Assembly (NCBI GenBank): GCA_030141605.1
Contig: JAQGDQ010002373.1
Coordinates: 64,001-93,469 of the forward strand
Source: Tubiluchus corallicola
Taxonomy: Eukaryota > Priapulida > Priapulimorpha > Priapulimorphida > Tubiluchidae
Length of the DNA stretch: 29,469 bases
Reading direction: 5' to 3'
The notes under the pieces are model-generated. The model made no database searches and was not told where the DNA came from. It worked only from the letters and a program-made list of their open reading frames with translations. The position numbers and the translations under genes were made by a program. Below are positions 9,386 through 20,112 of the stretch, piece after piece (within the stretch, counting starts at the first letter, position 1; every line of letters begins with the position of its first letter).

Positions 9386-9878
9386 CTTCTTCTTCCCAGC
9401 TTTTCCCTATTCGGGGTCGCCGTTGTGAATGAGTCTTCTCCACGCATTCCTGTTGTTGACCATCTCTTCATTTATGTCTTCCCTTCCCACATGATCTTCA
9501 CCGACTCTTCTTTTCAGGTGTCCATACCATCGCAATCTTGCGAGACTTCCACTACTTTTACTGTTCCTCTGATATTATTATTTCTAATTTTATCTCTTCT
9601 TGTTATTTCCACCATTCATCTCAACATCCTCATCTCCACCACACTCATTTTCTTCTCTTCAGTCTTCTTTAGAGAAGCTGCTTCCAGCCCATAGATTAGA
9701 GCGGGTCTGATCACTTCTGTGTGGACTTTCCCTTTAAGTCTCACCGACTCATTCATAGAAGGTTTTGGCGCAGTTTTTACAGGCGGATGCCCTTCCTGAC
9801 CCTAACCCTCCCTATTTTTCCGGGCTTGGGACCGGCACTGAGTTGGGCTGGCTTACCCGCCCCCCCCATTGGCTAGAT
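9386..9878 (-). mobile_element. RTE-like LINE fragment with 17-bp target duplication
   Basis: The insertion is bounded by TACAGGGAAACATGAGT at 9369-9385 and 9879-9895, a perfect 17-bp duplication typical of target-primed retrotransposition. On the minus strand it starts with GTGCCGGTCCCAAGCCCGG and GGGTCAGGAAGGGCATCCG. It continues with a decayed end of the reverse transcriptase ORF ([33 protein letters not shown]) and ends in a GAAGAAGAAGA tail. These are familiar features of RTE-type elements. The part between the GC-rich head and the ORF remnant looks deleted. Non-functional. Confidence 0.78.
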
Positions 9879-10069
9879 TACAGGGAAACATGAGTACTTA
9901 CCTAAAAATGTTTATAGTGTTGTTGGTCTAACGGGGTAAATAATATTAGCTGGTTAATGACCCATTAACTCTTACTTAGTGTAAGACAGTGGTTGAGTGA
10001 TCTCTAGATTAGCAGCAGTTAAGCCTGTCAGTCTGATAGCATTATAGGACAAACATAGTAGCTTTAACT

Positions 10070-10472
10070 CAGGGGTGTGCAAACTGCGGCCCGCAGAGAG
10101 ATCTTGTGCGGCCCACGAAGAGGTTTGCAAACGTAATGAAAGTGCGGCCCACGCAATCCAGCTGAAGTCCGCGCCAATATCGCACAGATGGTGTGGGTAG
10201 TTATTTCCTCCAGATCGGATGGCATTAACCCTTACAAGACCGTTATCACTTAATGTCACTGTCGGACATGACGAAATATATGGTTTTTAATAACTTCTAA
10301 AATAGTTTCTTGAGTGTAGTAGTGCAGTAGTAATGATGTGCACAAATCAGAAGCAAAAAAATCGTTATTAGGTCCTACTGTACTTGGCTCCTTGACCAAA
10401 CTGCATGTGGCCCACAGGAATTGCGGGAATGTTTAATGTGGCCCTGCTAGTCAGATAATTTGCACACCCTTG
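10070..10472. mobile_element. hAT-type non-autonomous element, 403 bp
   Basis: The ends CAGGGGTGTGCAAAC and, inverted, CAAGGGTGTGCAAAT are flanked by the perfect 8-bp duplication CTTTAACT (10062-10069 and 10473-10480). Subterminal repeats of GTGCGGCCCAC appear several times. No transposase frame. Confidence 0.88.
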
Positions 10473-10684
10473 CTTTAACTTCACGAGTAATGACGTCTTT
10501 CCAGAGCATTAGCGGCTCTGTGCAACAAACAAAATTTTGCAGCTTTGACTAAAGCTAAAAATTTGTGATAAAAATGAAACATCTATCTTTAGATGAGAAA
10601 ACCGTGCCAAAGATTCATTATCGTTAAAATTAATTGTTGACGAGCGAGGGGTCATTAAGTGAGACATTACTGAGTTTTTTGCAT

Positions 10685-11187
10685 GTTGCTGTTCTTGTTG
10701 TTGTTGGCATCCTTCTGTCTCGGAAAACAATGGAATGTGCGCCAAGAGAGTCCGATCCTTGAACGTCTCCAGGGTGCATGCCTGGGCAAGGTGTATGGAG
10801 ATCCTGAGTTGCCCAGACAACAGGAACCCCCTCTCTTCCTCCCTGGTGTAGTCCAAAGGAAAGCGGAGCAATACGTTTGGCACCAGGTTGGCTGCAGGAG
10901 CTGCCGGAGTCAGTGAGCATGCTGCACTGGTCCGCCTTCGGGGCTCCACTCCTGATTTGGAAGGTTTACTCCTCTACACATGGCCACTTGATCTGCTCCG
11001 CCCTCTAGCTGTTGGCTGCTTGTACAGCTCCTCTGCCTAGTGTCGAGATACAGTGTGGGCATCCCGCAACCCTACAGCACCTGGTATTCCTAGGCGGTCA
11101 CCCATCCAAGCACTAACCAGGTTCTACGTTGCTTAGCTTCGGTGATCAGACGAGAACCGGTGTTTTCAACGTGATTTGGCCGTAGAC
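10685..11187 (-). mobile_element. 5S rRNA-derived SINE, copy 2
   Basis: The 5S-like head starts at 11187 on the minus strand (GTCTACGGCC) and includes GGATGGGTGACCGCCT. The body matches copy 1 except for a missing ~50-bp block. The tail is (CAA)n-like (GCCAACAACAACAAG). Apparent open frames here are shadows of the repeat. No convincing target duplication. Confidence 0.77.
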
Positions 11188-11337
11188 ATGTGTCCCTTAG
11201 ATGTCGTGTTACTAGCAACTTTTGCTGCACATTTAAGTACATCAATGATGGTCCACCAAGAATTTTATGTTACCTATGCTGCCTAGAAGTGTTTTTGTTC
11301 AACTTTTTCTGTGTTACATTGCTAAGAAATGTTGCAT

Positions 11338-11896
11338 TCATTTATTTAATGTTGTGTGAACACAGAAATGTGTCATACTTTCATTTATTTAATGTTGTGT
11401 GAACACAGAAATGTGTCATACTTTCATTTATTTAATGTTGTGTGAACACAGAAATGTGTCATACTTTCATTTATTTAATGTTGTGTGAACACAGAAATGT
11501 GTCATACTTTCATTTATTTAATGATGTGTGAACACAGAAATGTGTCATACTTTCATTTATTTAATGTTGTGTGAACACAGAAATGTGTCATACTTTCATT
11601 TATTTAATGATGTGTGAACACAGAAATGTGTCATACTTTCATTTATTTAATGTTGTGTGAACACAGAAATGTGTCATACTTTCATTTATTTAATGTTGTG
11701 TGAACACAGAAATGTGTCATACTTTCATTTATTTAATGTTGTGTAAACACATAAATGTGTCATACTTTCATTTATTTAATGAGGTGTAAACACATAAATG
11801 TGTCATACTTTCATTTATTTAATGTTGTGTGAACACAGAAATGTGTCATACTTTCATTTATTTAATGTTGTGTAAACACATAAATGTGTCATACTT
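11338..11896. repeat. 43-bp minisatellite, about 13 copies
   Basis: Tandem units of GTTGTGTGAACACAGAAATG followed by TGTCATACTTTCATTTATTTAAT. The first copies are nearly identical; later ones vary (GTGTAAACACATAAATG). Each unit contains the near-palindrome TTGTGTGAACACA. A decayed relic continues to about 12030. Confidence 0.95.
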
Positions 11897-12282
11897 TTTA
11901 TTATCATAATATTATATTGCTAGTGATATTTTTACACGTGTTGCAATTACCGTAAAATACTGTAATTTATAATCTTTTTTTATGAATGTAGTGTGTAGAC
12001 AAAAATGTGTCGTACCTTTTATTATGTACGCATATGTGTTAAGAGCAATGCTTTAAATCAGAAGCAAACAAAATTAATGTTATTTTAAATGAATAAATGG
12101 AATGTATTTTACTCTTCACAACCACAACAATACTTTGCAAATAGCTAGACTAATTAAAGACAATTCTAGTCTTTAATTATATCTGATCACACCACGTGAA
12201 TAATACACAATAATACACATTACATTCACATGTAACATTCTTACATGATTAAAATTGGAATTCCAAAATAAGGTGTTTCATC

Positions 12283-12794
12283 CAGGGATGAGAATGACAG
12301 ATTGCAAAAAACTGTGAAACAGACTGTGGGGTTTGGGGCCAGCTAGGCCCCCAATAGGGTTCAAGGGAGCCCCCTTGGAGCCAGCAACAAATTGCAATTT
12401 TGTGACCATAGAGTGGACTTAAAGTGGCCTCTAAGTGGACTTAAAATATCAGTTACCTTGTTTCGTGCATAATTTAAAATAACCAACTATCAAGGATACA
12501 TGATACCTAATTGTCTCAAAAATGCCTAAGTACCGGCCGCTCCTATGCAAAAGTATATAAAAACTGTCTGCACTTGACTCAAATAACTCCGGACAATTGA
12601 TTATACATAGAGATATACACGGGTTACACTGATGTACGTGATGTAAACAAAGTGACGGCCTGCCAACTAGCGGTCATTTTGTGAAATAATGTACTGGGTC
12701 CGTAAAAATTTTCTCGACGAATTTACGCGATTTACAAAAATGGCACTACTGGTCTTCCAAAAACTCGGAATTCCGCGGAAAATTCTCATCCCTG
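12283..12794. mobile_element. hAT-type non-autonomous element, 512 bp
   Basis: Terminal inverted repeats CAGGGATGAGAAT and ATTCTCATCCCTG are flanked by the perfect 8-bp duplication GTTTCATC (12275-12282 and 12795-12802). The interior has no coding frame. It lies about 100 bp beyond the end of the CYB561D2 coding region. Confidence 0.88.
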
Positions 12795-12900
12795 GTTTCA
12801 TCTCAGGTATACCACTAACACACATTACTTAAACAAGTGTGAACTACTGTGATAGCTATGTAGAAAAACTATAGTATTAAAGTAACCTTGAATTCTTAAT

Positions 12901-13401
12901 TCATCTAGCTTTTATAGCATAAGCTTTAGTAACTTGATTCATAGCTGTCAAAGCTAACATGGCTACTACTGCCAAGCAGGAATATACTACACTTTGTGGT
13001 ACCTTCTGAGTAAACCAAGCAGACAGCATACCTAACGACACGGTTACCATTCCGCACAGAAAGACTATCAGTCCCGAAGTTGCATGGAACATCTTCAGTT
13101 TGGCACGCGTTATCAATTTTGCAGTAAACGAAGGATACAGTTTTGTATTAATTCCACCAATAACTTGGATTGTAAAATAGCAGACGGTTATTGCACCCAT
13201 CGTACCATGCCAGCTGGTGAAGTGTGCCCTACCCAACCTTTCTTTGTTAAAGTATACGCATGCGGAGCCAATCAGAGCGCACGTTAGAGCTATGAATTGT
13301 AGAAAGCCATGCAGTGTAATTTTGGTTGCTCGATCCTTGGCTGGAATCAATGAGCTCTCAGGAGAGAACACCAAAATAGCTTGAACCACGAAGAAAGCGA
13401 A
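12901..13401 (-). CDS. CYB561D2: CYB561D2-like terminal exon
   Basis: Acceptor TTTTTTAG precedes 13401. The exon reads FAFFVVQAILVFSPESSLIP to TKAYAIKAR and stops with TGA. It carries three heme histidines (LHGFLQ, WHGTMG, FHATSG) and the remaining hydrophobic segments. Confidence 0.9.
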   Translation of the reverse strand, partial: FAFFVVQAILVFSPESSLIPAKDRATKITLHGFLQFIALTCALIGSACVYFNKERLGRAHFTSWHGTMGAITVCYFTIQVIGGINTKLYPSFTAKLITRAKLKMFHATSGLIVFLCGMVTVSLGMLSAWFTQKVPQSVVYSCLAVVAMLALTAMNQVTKAYAIKAR

Positions 13402-16400
13402 CTAAAAAAATGAAATAATTTTCTATTTTCAGTTGGCATGCATTTTCTAAAAACCTTATAATTCAACAACTAGAGCTTAGTTCACAGTTAACACAATAAC
13501 ACGACGAAATGAATAGCCAAGTAGTCATGTATGGGTGCTTAGGGGCATAGCTAAGAGGGGCAATTTTCAGAGTGGCACTTTGATCAAGTGCACTGAAAGT
13601 TGAGTCTCTCAGAATGCATAGAAAGGTGCTTCAAAACTTAAATAGTGCATGTACAGTAGACAAATGTCATTGTCTAATTTGTGTGTCAATACTTGTCTTG
13701 TCAATACTTGTGTTGTCAATACTTGTGTTGTCAATACTTGTCTTGTCAATACTTGTCTTGTCAATACTTGTGTTGTCAATACTTGTCTTGTCAATAGTTG
13801 AGTTGTCAATACTTGTGTTGTGTCTGTCTTGTATAATTCGCCTGTCATATTGGCATTTTCTTTGTTTGGAAATTGTCGAAGTATGCAGATCAGCTGTTTG
13901 ATGCTGCTGTGTGGTTTTCTGAATGTTTCCACGTGTATGTAGTTTTATATAAAAATGTAGCTGTTTGGTCTATTAGCTTGTATCCACTGCACTTTTAGAT
14001 TTTAAGAGCATATTGTTGTGGAGATCGCTGGCATCTATTAGAATTACGTGGACCATTGTAGAATGTTCCGTTAGAATAATCGTCTTACCGTGTAGAATGT
14101 TCTGGAACAAAACTTCTAAAAGCTTCTCGGGCGTGCTATGTAAGGTGAAGCAGGCCGCTGGGACAGACACACGCAGATTCACACCGACGTCACTTACACA
14201 TTCTCTTGTATACTTGTATTTTCAGATACACTCAAACGTTTTCCAGATTTTCACATTTACCGTAAACATTTCGCGTTCCTTCATACTTTTGTGTTGTAGA
14301 ATTCTCGCTTAATAAACTAGTTTAATTTGACAAAGCGTTTTCTGGTTTTCTCTACGAGCCTTCCGAGAGAAACAAAACACAACAATATGTTAAGTGTAAA
14401 AGTATTGCATCTGCAGCACTCACTAAAAATCACATTCACTGTTCACTTGTGGTCACCCACCAAGACTTGCTGTACACATGTTGTTTAACTTTGAACATAA
14501 GCGATAAACATAATTGTGAGACTCTGCTATAGCTTATCTGGCATAAACTGACAATGAAACAGGTCTTGAAGGCAGAGAAAAATCATGTACATGTTAGGGG
14601 TGAGCATTCTCTACCAGAAAGCGAATTTGAATTGAGATCGAAAGATTTTCGAACAAGTTTTCGAACCACCAGTAAAAATTAGTCTTACAAACATCATGCA
14701 TATCAATAGATTTTGTTCTGCAATAAAACGACTAGCAATTTCTTTAAAATTATTTGCAGAAATCACAGCTAAATTATGCTAATTGCATGATGTTCCAATT
14801 GTTTTATTGATAAAGAACATGTGTGATTGAAGTGCTGAATTATTCGAATCTATAGTTTTGGATTCGAATCAAGTTTGAACTAAAAAAACTCGTTCGAATC
14901 GAATTCGAGCGTTCGATGCTCACCCCTAGTACATGTATCTGCAGTCAAGTGCATACTAGTCAGCACAAGGCCATTGTATATAACACAAATGGTGCTATAT
15001 TGGAAAGTTGCCAAAAGTTTTCAAAGTTATAACATAAAAGTCTGAACATGCTTCATATAAGAACTTAGAAGAACTTGTCTGATTTACGAGAGGCCGTCAA
15101 ATCTTTATTCCTCATTATCTTAGAACAAGCTTATATGCATAGTTCTTGTTCTCATGCTACAATTTTAGACGCTTTTCATTTTCTATAAGTTTATTTATTT
15201 CCACACTGCATCCAACAGTTATAATAAAAATACAGATAATTTCACTGAAGTACATATAAATATAAATGCAATATTATCCAGAAATTACAAAAGCGATTCT
15301 TATGCAGCATATACATGTGCAAATTACATTACAGAATAATTTTGATGCATACAGTTTGAGCCTAAAAGCATAGCTTGACAGGCCAAACTGTACGTGGAAA
15401 TCTTAAAGAAGTGATTAATAATTGAAATAATGATAATATATACATAAATGTGGGGGGAGTAGTGAATGAAAGATGAAATGGAGCGAGAACTAAGAAAAAC
15501 TGTGATCATGATTATAAAGTGTTCAGTAACCTGTTGAACATCATCATGTTTTATTAAGATTACTGTGGAAAAAGAATGCAGGTGATTACCATTATCAAAC
15601 TGTGTTACTCTCCGTACTTTTGACATATTTCTTTTCTGACGGTTTTTTTAAAAGTTGAAAGGGAATGACTACATTTTGAATTGCGGCTTAGTCTATTCCA
15701 TAGGACTGGTCCCATATAGCTAATGAAATGTTTCGCCATATTTGTTCTACAACGTCTTGGTATATATTCATTACGTCTGGTATTGTATCTTTTTACATTT
15801 ATCTTGAGTGGATATTCAAAAAAAAAAAATTCACACATAAAGCCTATTTTCATGATCCTACAGACATTAGCTGGAAGTTTGGGCCCAGCAAAACTGTTAC
15901 CAGTAGGGCCCCGCAGTCGGCAGCTCTTATTGGCTGGCCGTGCCGACAGCTACCCATATGAGGAATGTTCAGTGTCTCATCCAGGGAATTATCCTTAATA
16001 ATGCATCTGTCATGACGCAAATAAAATTTTAATAATTTTAAGCAACAGACATCAACATTCTCTTGGGAAAATTTTAGCTGTGCTTCACATACAACCATTT
16101 TTGAAGTTAAGATTTGACAAAATAGTAAATTTATTAGGTGTATCATAGGTAATGAAAACTATAAAAAATGTGTAACTTACAGCCGCTGTCATAAGAGCAG
16201 GATGCCATGAGAACAAAGCTGAAAACAAAAAAGATAATTTTTTTAATATATGGTGAACAACGACATTTTTTCGATTTTTCTTTTAATGCTGGGGGAATGT
16301 TTACGTTTTCACTTTAAATTTTGAAAAACCTTGTTGTGGGTCTCTGGAGAGATAGCTGTGCTAACAGAGGTAAATGCTCTGAAGGTCATTTACAGTGCAC

Positions 16401-16754
16401 TGTACATCAGTAGCTGCTGCCAGTACACAAGATCAAGACACCAAATTATTATAAATTAAACAGAATGGATTTTATTTGAGATAGTAAAAAATAACAATTT
16501 TTTAGCTTTAAAAACAACTCGAGAAGAAATAATAGCATTACCGATCAATAACAATAGTGACAGTTTCATTAAATTTATCGCGGTGTGTAGCAACCCTGGA
16601 ATCCAGGTAAAAAATAAATCAGGGACCGGTAATCACGTCATTGTCAAAAAAGCAGGTTAGGTAATTAAAATTTTGACAAAAACTCACATGAACCAGGCGC
16701 AGCTGTATATATAAGAAAGGCTGTTAAAACGACACTAGTAATATGAACTACCAT
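12901..16754 (-). CDS. CYB561D2: Cytochrome b561 domain protein, CYB561D2-like
   Basis: Multi-pass membrane di-heme protein of the cytochrome b561 family, which passes electrons (commonly from ascorbate) across intracellular membranes; vertebrate CYB561D2 is linked to ferric reduction. Exons on the minus strand are 16754-16688, 16218-16181 and 13401-12901, with matching phases and GT-AG ends, giving about 201 residues against about 222 in human. The four expected heme-ligand histidines lie in LFSWHP, TLHGFLQ, SWHGTMG and MFHATSG. The stretches ILVFSPESSL, AKLKMFHATSGL and MNQVTKAY are strongly CYB561D2-like. ATG at 16754 follows an in-frame TAA. The family usually has 20 or so more N-terminal residues, so an extra upstream exon is possible. 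The second intron (~2.8 kb) is full of repeats. Confidence 0.88.
13684..13820. repeat. 15-bp minisatellite, about 9 copies
   Basis: Tandem TGTCAATACTTGTCT/TGTCAATACTTGTGT units in the CYB561D2-like intron. As 15 is a multiple of three, the array stays open on both strands (SILVL repeats); no gene is implied. Confidence 0.93.
14014..14384 (+). mobile_element. Solo LTR, copy A
   Basis: 371 bp beginning TGTTGTGGAGATCGCTGG and ending GAAACAAAACACAACA, so the ends TGTTGTG and CACAACA are inverted repeats as in LTRs. A second copy lies at 19532-19888. A polyadenylation hexamer (CTTAATAAACT) is near the 3' end. The TATA box seen in copy B is changed here to TATGTAAG. Flanks share only ATAT, so the target duplication is unclear. 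No internal retroelement genes are present. Confidence 0.75.
14595..14928. mobile_element. hAT-type non-autonomous element, 334 bp
   Basis: Ends TAGGGGTGAGCAT and ATGCTCACCCCTA are flanked by the perfect 8-bp duplication GTACATGT (14587-14594 and 14929-14936). A related, truncated copy lies inverted at 3653-3999. Subterminal TTCGAA-type motifs are frequent. No transposase. Confidence 0.85.
14937..15604. other. Intron sequence without recognised feature
   Basis: AT-rich part of the CYB561D2-like intron. Open frames are short and show no known domain. Confidence 0.5.
15605..15853 (-). pseudogene. CR1/Jockey-like LINE reverse transcriptase C-terminal relic
   Basis: The minus-strand frame reads NTRRNEYIPRRCRTNMAKHF, then SYMGPVLWNRLSRNSKCS and STFKKTVRKEI. 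This has the form of the C-terminal end of CR1/Rex-type ORF2 proteins (pattern R.RTN, Y.G...WN.L, ..F K). No other part of a LINE is adjacent, so it is a 5'-truncated relic inside the intron. Confidence 0.65.
16181..16218 (-). CDS. CYB561D2: CYB561D2-like exon 2 (38 nt)
   Basis: A 38-nt micro-exon between acceptor TTTTCAG and donor GTAAGT. It reads LFSWHPALMTAA, the family signature with the first heme histidine. The fit to both neighbouring phases makes it secure despite its size. Confidence 0.85.
16688..16754 (-). CDS. CYB561D2: CYB561D2-like exon 1
   Basis: Reads MVVHITSVVLTAFLIYTAAP and ends in one base before donor GTGAGT. It forms the first membrane segment. Upstream on this strand is a T-rich stretch that could instead be a polypyrimidine tract, so the true start may be further upstream. 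Confidence 0.7.
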
Positions 16755-16989
16755 TGTTGTTGCAAGTCCAAATTAATGAAAAAAAATCAAAAACAAACAA
16801 TAACTCCTTCTCAACTACTCAACTGCAAGCCACGCCGCAACAATAGCGGGAATCAAGAAAAATTTAACACAACATTTAAAGAGGTGTGTTAAAGAGTGCG
16901 TACATTGCCGCTCTATTAACTGCCTAATGTCTACAATAAACGTGACGGGCGTATGATATATATGATAATTTGATATATATGTATATATA

Positions 16990-17560
16990 TATATGATGAA
17001 AACGGTATGTAGTTCTGTCTTGGTGTCATTTACATTCATATTGAAATTTTTCGAACGGTTTATTGTATATTCTTTCAAAGCCTCTACTTCACCAATACTT
17101 AGCAAACTACCAAGGTATTTACATTTATTCCAAGAAGTATCACCAAATACTGAAACTGACATAGCACGCAGAAAAATATTAACCTTGGCTGCATATTCTT
17201 AGAAGCATCTTATAAAATCCAAATCTCAACACAGAAACCATACTATGTATTTTCTCATCACTTGTACTACCTGTATTCTGGTATAATTCTGAATTGTGGA
17301 CACTCAAAGTTGCCCCGTCTTAGATGGATTGGATGTGTCATTTGATTACTACAGGATTCTCCACTTAACTGTAGTATTACATCAAACATATGAATACCCG
17401 TGCAGAAACCAAGTGAAGATAGCTGACCATATATTGGATGTTCTAAAAAAGACCTATTGACTTAAGCAACGTGAATACTTGGCATGTAGCAGCAGATTGG
17501 TGAACATGATATCAAATTATGAGTGGTGCTATGTTGAGTAATAGAAGCACTCAGATGATG
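16990..17560. pseudogene. Rearranged LINE reverse transcriptase relic, both orientations
   Basis: From about 17140 the plus strand carries LINE-like fragments in broken frames: TETDIARRKILTL, then VFWYNSELWTL, then LRWIG and LLQDSPLN. Immediately to the left, the minus strand reads DTSWNKCKYLGSLL and NMNVNDTKTELHTV, which also look like parts of the same kind of ORF. Opposite orientations meeting near 17140 suggest a 5' inversion or later rearrangement. Many stops; not functional. Confidence 0.5.
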
Positions 17561-17765
17561 ACTCGAATAAGAATGCCATCTACAATAGACACAATGCTTT
17601 ATGATGATGCTGATGAAAGCAGGATAAACAGCTGAGCAATATTCTAAGGCTCGGCCTGGTCGAGAAGTAAGGGAAAAACAATTGCATTAGGTTATTTGTA
17701 GCCCACTCTGCTTCTTTTCTTGACACGATGCAAGGATAATGTTAATTAAAATTAATTCCTTCAGG

Positions 17766-18473
17766 CAGTGGTGTAACGACCATTGGACAAGGCTGGACAA
17801 ATACCAGGGGCCCCCAAGGTCTAGGGGCCCCCAAGCCTGACCCTAAAAACATACAAATTTACAGACAGGAAAATGCGTATTTATTTGGCATTAAATCGCC
17901 TACTAATGTTGGCAACCAAAGGGGAACTGACTTCCATTCTGAAGGGTTGCCAGTTGCCACTCTTAGGGATTTTCCCCTAGATCTAGGGATCTGGACTGGG
18001 ACCCTCCGAGGTCTAGGGGCCCCAAGTCTGACCCTAAAAAATGCACCTTACAAACATTACTAATTTGGTATAAAAATGCCTAATAATTCTGCCAACCAAC
18101 AGAGAGCCGACTTCAATAGACATCGGCTATATTATGGACATGTTTGCCTATATTATAGTCACTAAGGCTCGATCAGTAAAATTTATGTAGATCAATTTCA
18201 TTCCCGGGATTTCTACTTGACATACACTGTGTTTGCATTACTTGTTGCCTTATTTCTATTTTGGTGTGTCTAGCGTATTTTTGTAAACAATTTGCAATGA
18301 TAATAAAGTTCGATTTCGCTTTTCATTTAATAATTTTTTGTGTTTTATAATAATTGCATTACTTCAACACTTTTTTTTTACAAAATGAAAAATATCGTCG
18401 ACATGGGACCTTTGTCCAAGGACCCCCAGCCAAGACTTGTCCAAGGGCCCCCAGTTTAGTTGTTACGCCACCG
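17766..18473. mobile_element. hAT-type non-autonomous element, 708 bp
   Basis: Ends CAGTGGTGTAAC and GTTACGCCACCG are inverted repeats with few mismatches, flanked by the perfect 8-bp duplication CCTTCAGG (17758-17765 and 18474-18481). The interior has GC-rich repeats near both ends (AGGGGCCCCCAAG, CCAAGGGCCCCCAG) and a partly duplicated ~100-bp block around TCTAGGGGCCCC and CTGACCCTAAAAA. No transposase. Confidence 0.85.
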
Positions 18474-18480
18474 CCTTCAG

Positions 18481-19209
18481 GACCGTAGGATTTCTTACAT
18501 TTGGCATTTGTTTATGAAAAAATGCTTTCACTAAGCAGCAGTTCAAACATGTTAAACACATGTAGGTTTCTACTCCTCATATGATAGACTTTCATGCAAA
18601 ATTATGTAGTGCATTTGTTTGCCTTAGACAAATTAGAAATCAATTTTTGACGAAGAAAATCGGAAAGTTTTCGGAAACTATATCGTTTGCACCCTAACAA
18701 TGTACAGTATCACTTGTATGCAATCAGTTAATGCAGAATTTCAACTATCCAGACACCAACTACCAAAGACTGTCTAGGCTTTGTCCTCAAATCTACTCTG
18801 GATGAATTGCTGTCAGAAGATGAGGCAACCTTAATTTTTCTTTAGCTGATCAACTAGTTTTGCCTGGAGTAGCACCTGAACTCTGTAAAATCAGTCAGTT
18901 GCCGTGTCAACGCAGTCATTGTTTTAGTTTTTCTGCTGCCACATGTAGAATTAAGCACCAAAAATTATTGTGGTGAATTATATTAAAGATTTTCCTGCTT
19001 TGAACAGTTGTTATTCTTAGTAAAAATAAGATTTCAGGAAAAATTATAGATTTCAGTACAGTATCATAGGTATTTTGTGACTGCCACATGGAAGCTTGCA
19101 CAATGAATAAATTTAGAAAATTACTGTGTGTTACAATAATTCTTAATAAAAATCTACTGTAATTAAACAAACTTTTGTAACTGCAATCAGACCGTAGGAT
19201 TTCCTACAT
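18481..19209. repeat. Segment bounded by ~20-bp direct repeats
   Basis: GACCGTAGGATTTCTTACAT at 18481-18500 recurs as GACCGTAGGATTTCCTACAT at 19190-19209 (19 of 20 bases). The ~690 bp between has no recognised coding or repeat content. It may be an unrecognised insertion with its target duplication, or a chance local duplication. Confidence 0.5.
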
Positions 19210-19531
19210 CGAGATGAAATTTTAACCTATGCCTAATGAGTGAATTTTCTGAAACATATTTACATTTCCTAGTACAATGTAGCATTGTATTTGTATGCTC
19301 CTTAATCAAGCACATTGGTGAAGGTGAACAACTTCTGCTCACATGTTTGCAAGGCTGCAAATTTTCTTAGCAAAGAATGCATTTAGATGACATCTTAGAT
19401 GCACACTCTGTGAAGTTCTTAGGCTATGTAGGCAGCAACAGTGTTTAGTAGTTTCTCAAGGATATGTGCCTATATATGCAATTGGAGATAACACTAGTAA
19501 ATTGCACTTTCAAACTTTTTCTAAATGTTTC

Positions 19532-19888
19532 TGTTGTGGAGATCGCTGGCATCTATTAGAATCACATAGAACATTGTAGAATGTTCCGTCACAATAATTG
19601 TCTTACCGTGTGGAATGCTCTGGAACAAAACTTCTAGAAGCTTCTCGGGCACGCTATATAAAGCGAAGCAGGCTGCTGAGACGAGAGCACACGGATTCAC
19701 ATGGATGCCACTTACACATTCTCTTGTATACTTACATTTTCAGATACACTCAAACGTTTTCCAGATTTTCCCGTTTAGTGTAAACATTTCGCGTTCCTTC
19801 ATACTTTTGTTTTGTAGAATTCTCACTTAATAAACTAGTTGAATCTGTGTTTTCTCTACGAGCCTTCCGAGAGAAACAAAACACAACA
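19532..19888 (+). mobile_element. Solo LTR, copy B, upstream of TXNL4B
   Basis: 357 bp from TGTTGTGGAGATCGCTGG to AAACAAAACACAACA, flanked by the 5-bp duplication GTTTC (19527-19531 and 19889-19893), which proves the LTR limits. It contains a TATA-like TATATAAAG near 19655 and AATAAA near the 3' end, so promoter and poly(A) functions may survive. Same family as 14014-14384 but not as the Bel/Pao element at 22508. It ends about 225 bp before the TXNL4B ATG, in the same orientation. Confidence 0.85.
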
Positions 19889-20075
19889 GTTTCTTCAACT
19901 TTACAGCAATTCATCATTTCAGATTGTCCACACAGTTCCTGCGTCTATTTCTTTTCCTTCCACAGTATAAATTTAAATTTCACTTTTAGCTGTATATTAA
20001 ATTTTTGTGGAGTATTTTTCAGTGTTTTTCATGGCAAGTTGTCAGCATATTTTCTGCATATTCCAGTGCATAAGT

Positions 20076-20083
20076 CGGAAGTG
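20076..20083 (+). promoter_or_regulatory. ETS-like site CGGAAGTG before TXNL4B
   Basis: CGGAAGTG lies about 30 bases before the TXNL4B ATG. The same core occurs before the HRI candidate start, as expected for housekeeping genes. Short motif, inference only. Confidence 0.25.
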
Positions 20084-20112
20084 TGAACTCTATGAAAAGA
20101 AGGTAAATTACA

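Noticed and set aside
9380-9694. 104-codon plus-strand frame with hydrophobic stretches
   Set aside because: Antisense of the RTE-like LINE fragment on the minus strand.
10509-10949. Minus-strand 146-codon and related frames, and similar ones at 569-807
   Set aside because: They read through the body of the 5S-derived SINE; no conserved domain and different breaks in each copy.
13609-13932. Repetitive frames of SILVL (+) and VLTTQ/VLTRQ (-)
   Set aside because: Shadows of the 15-bp minisatellite in an intron.
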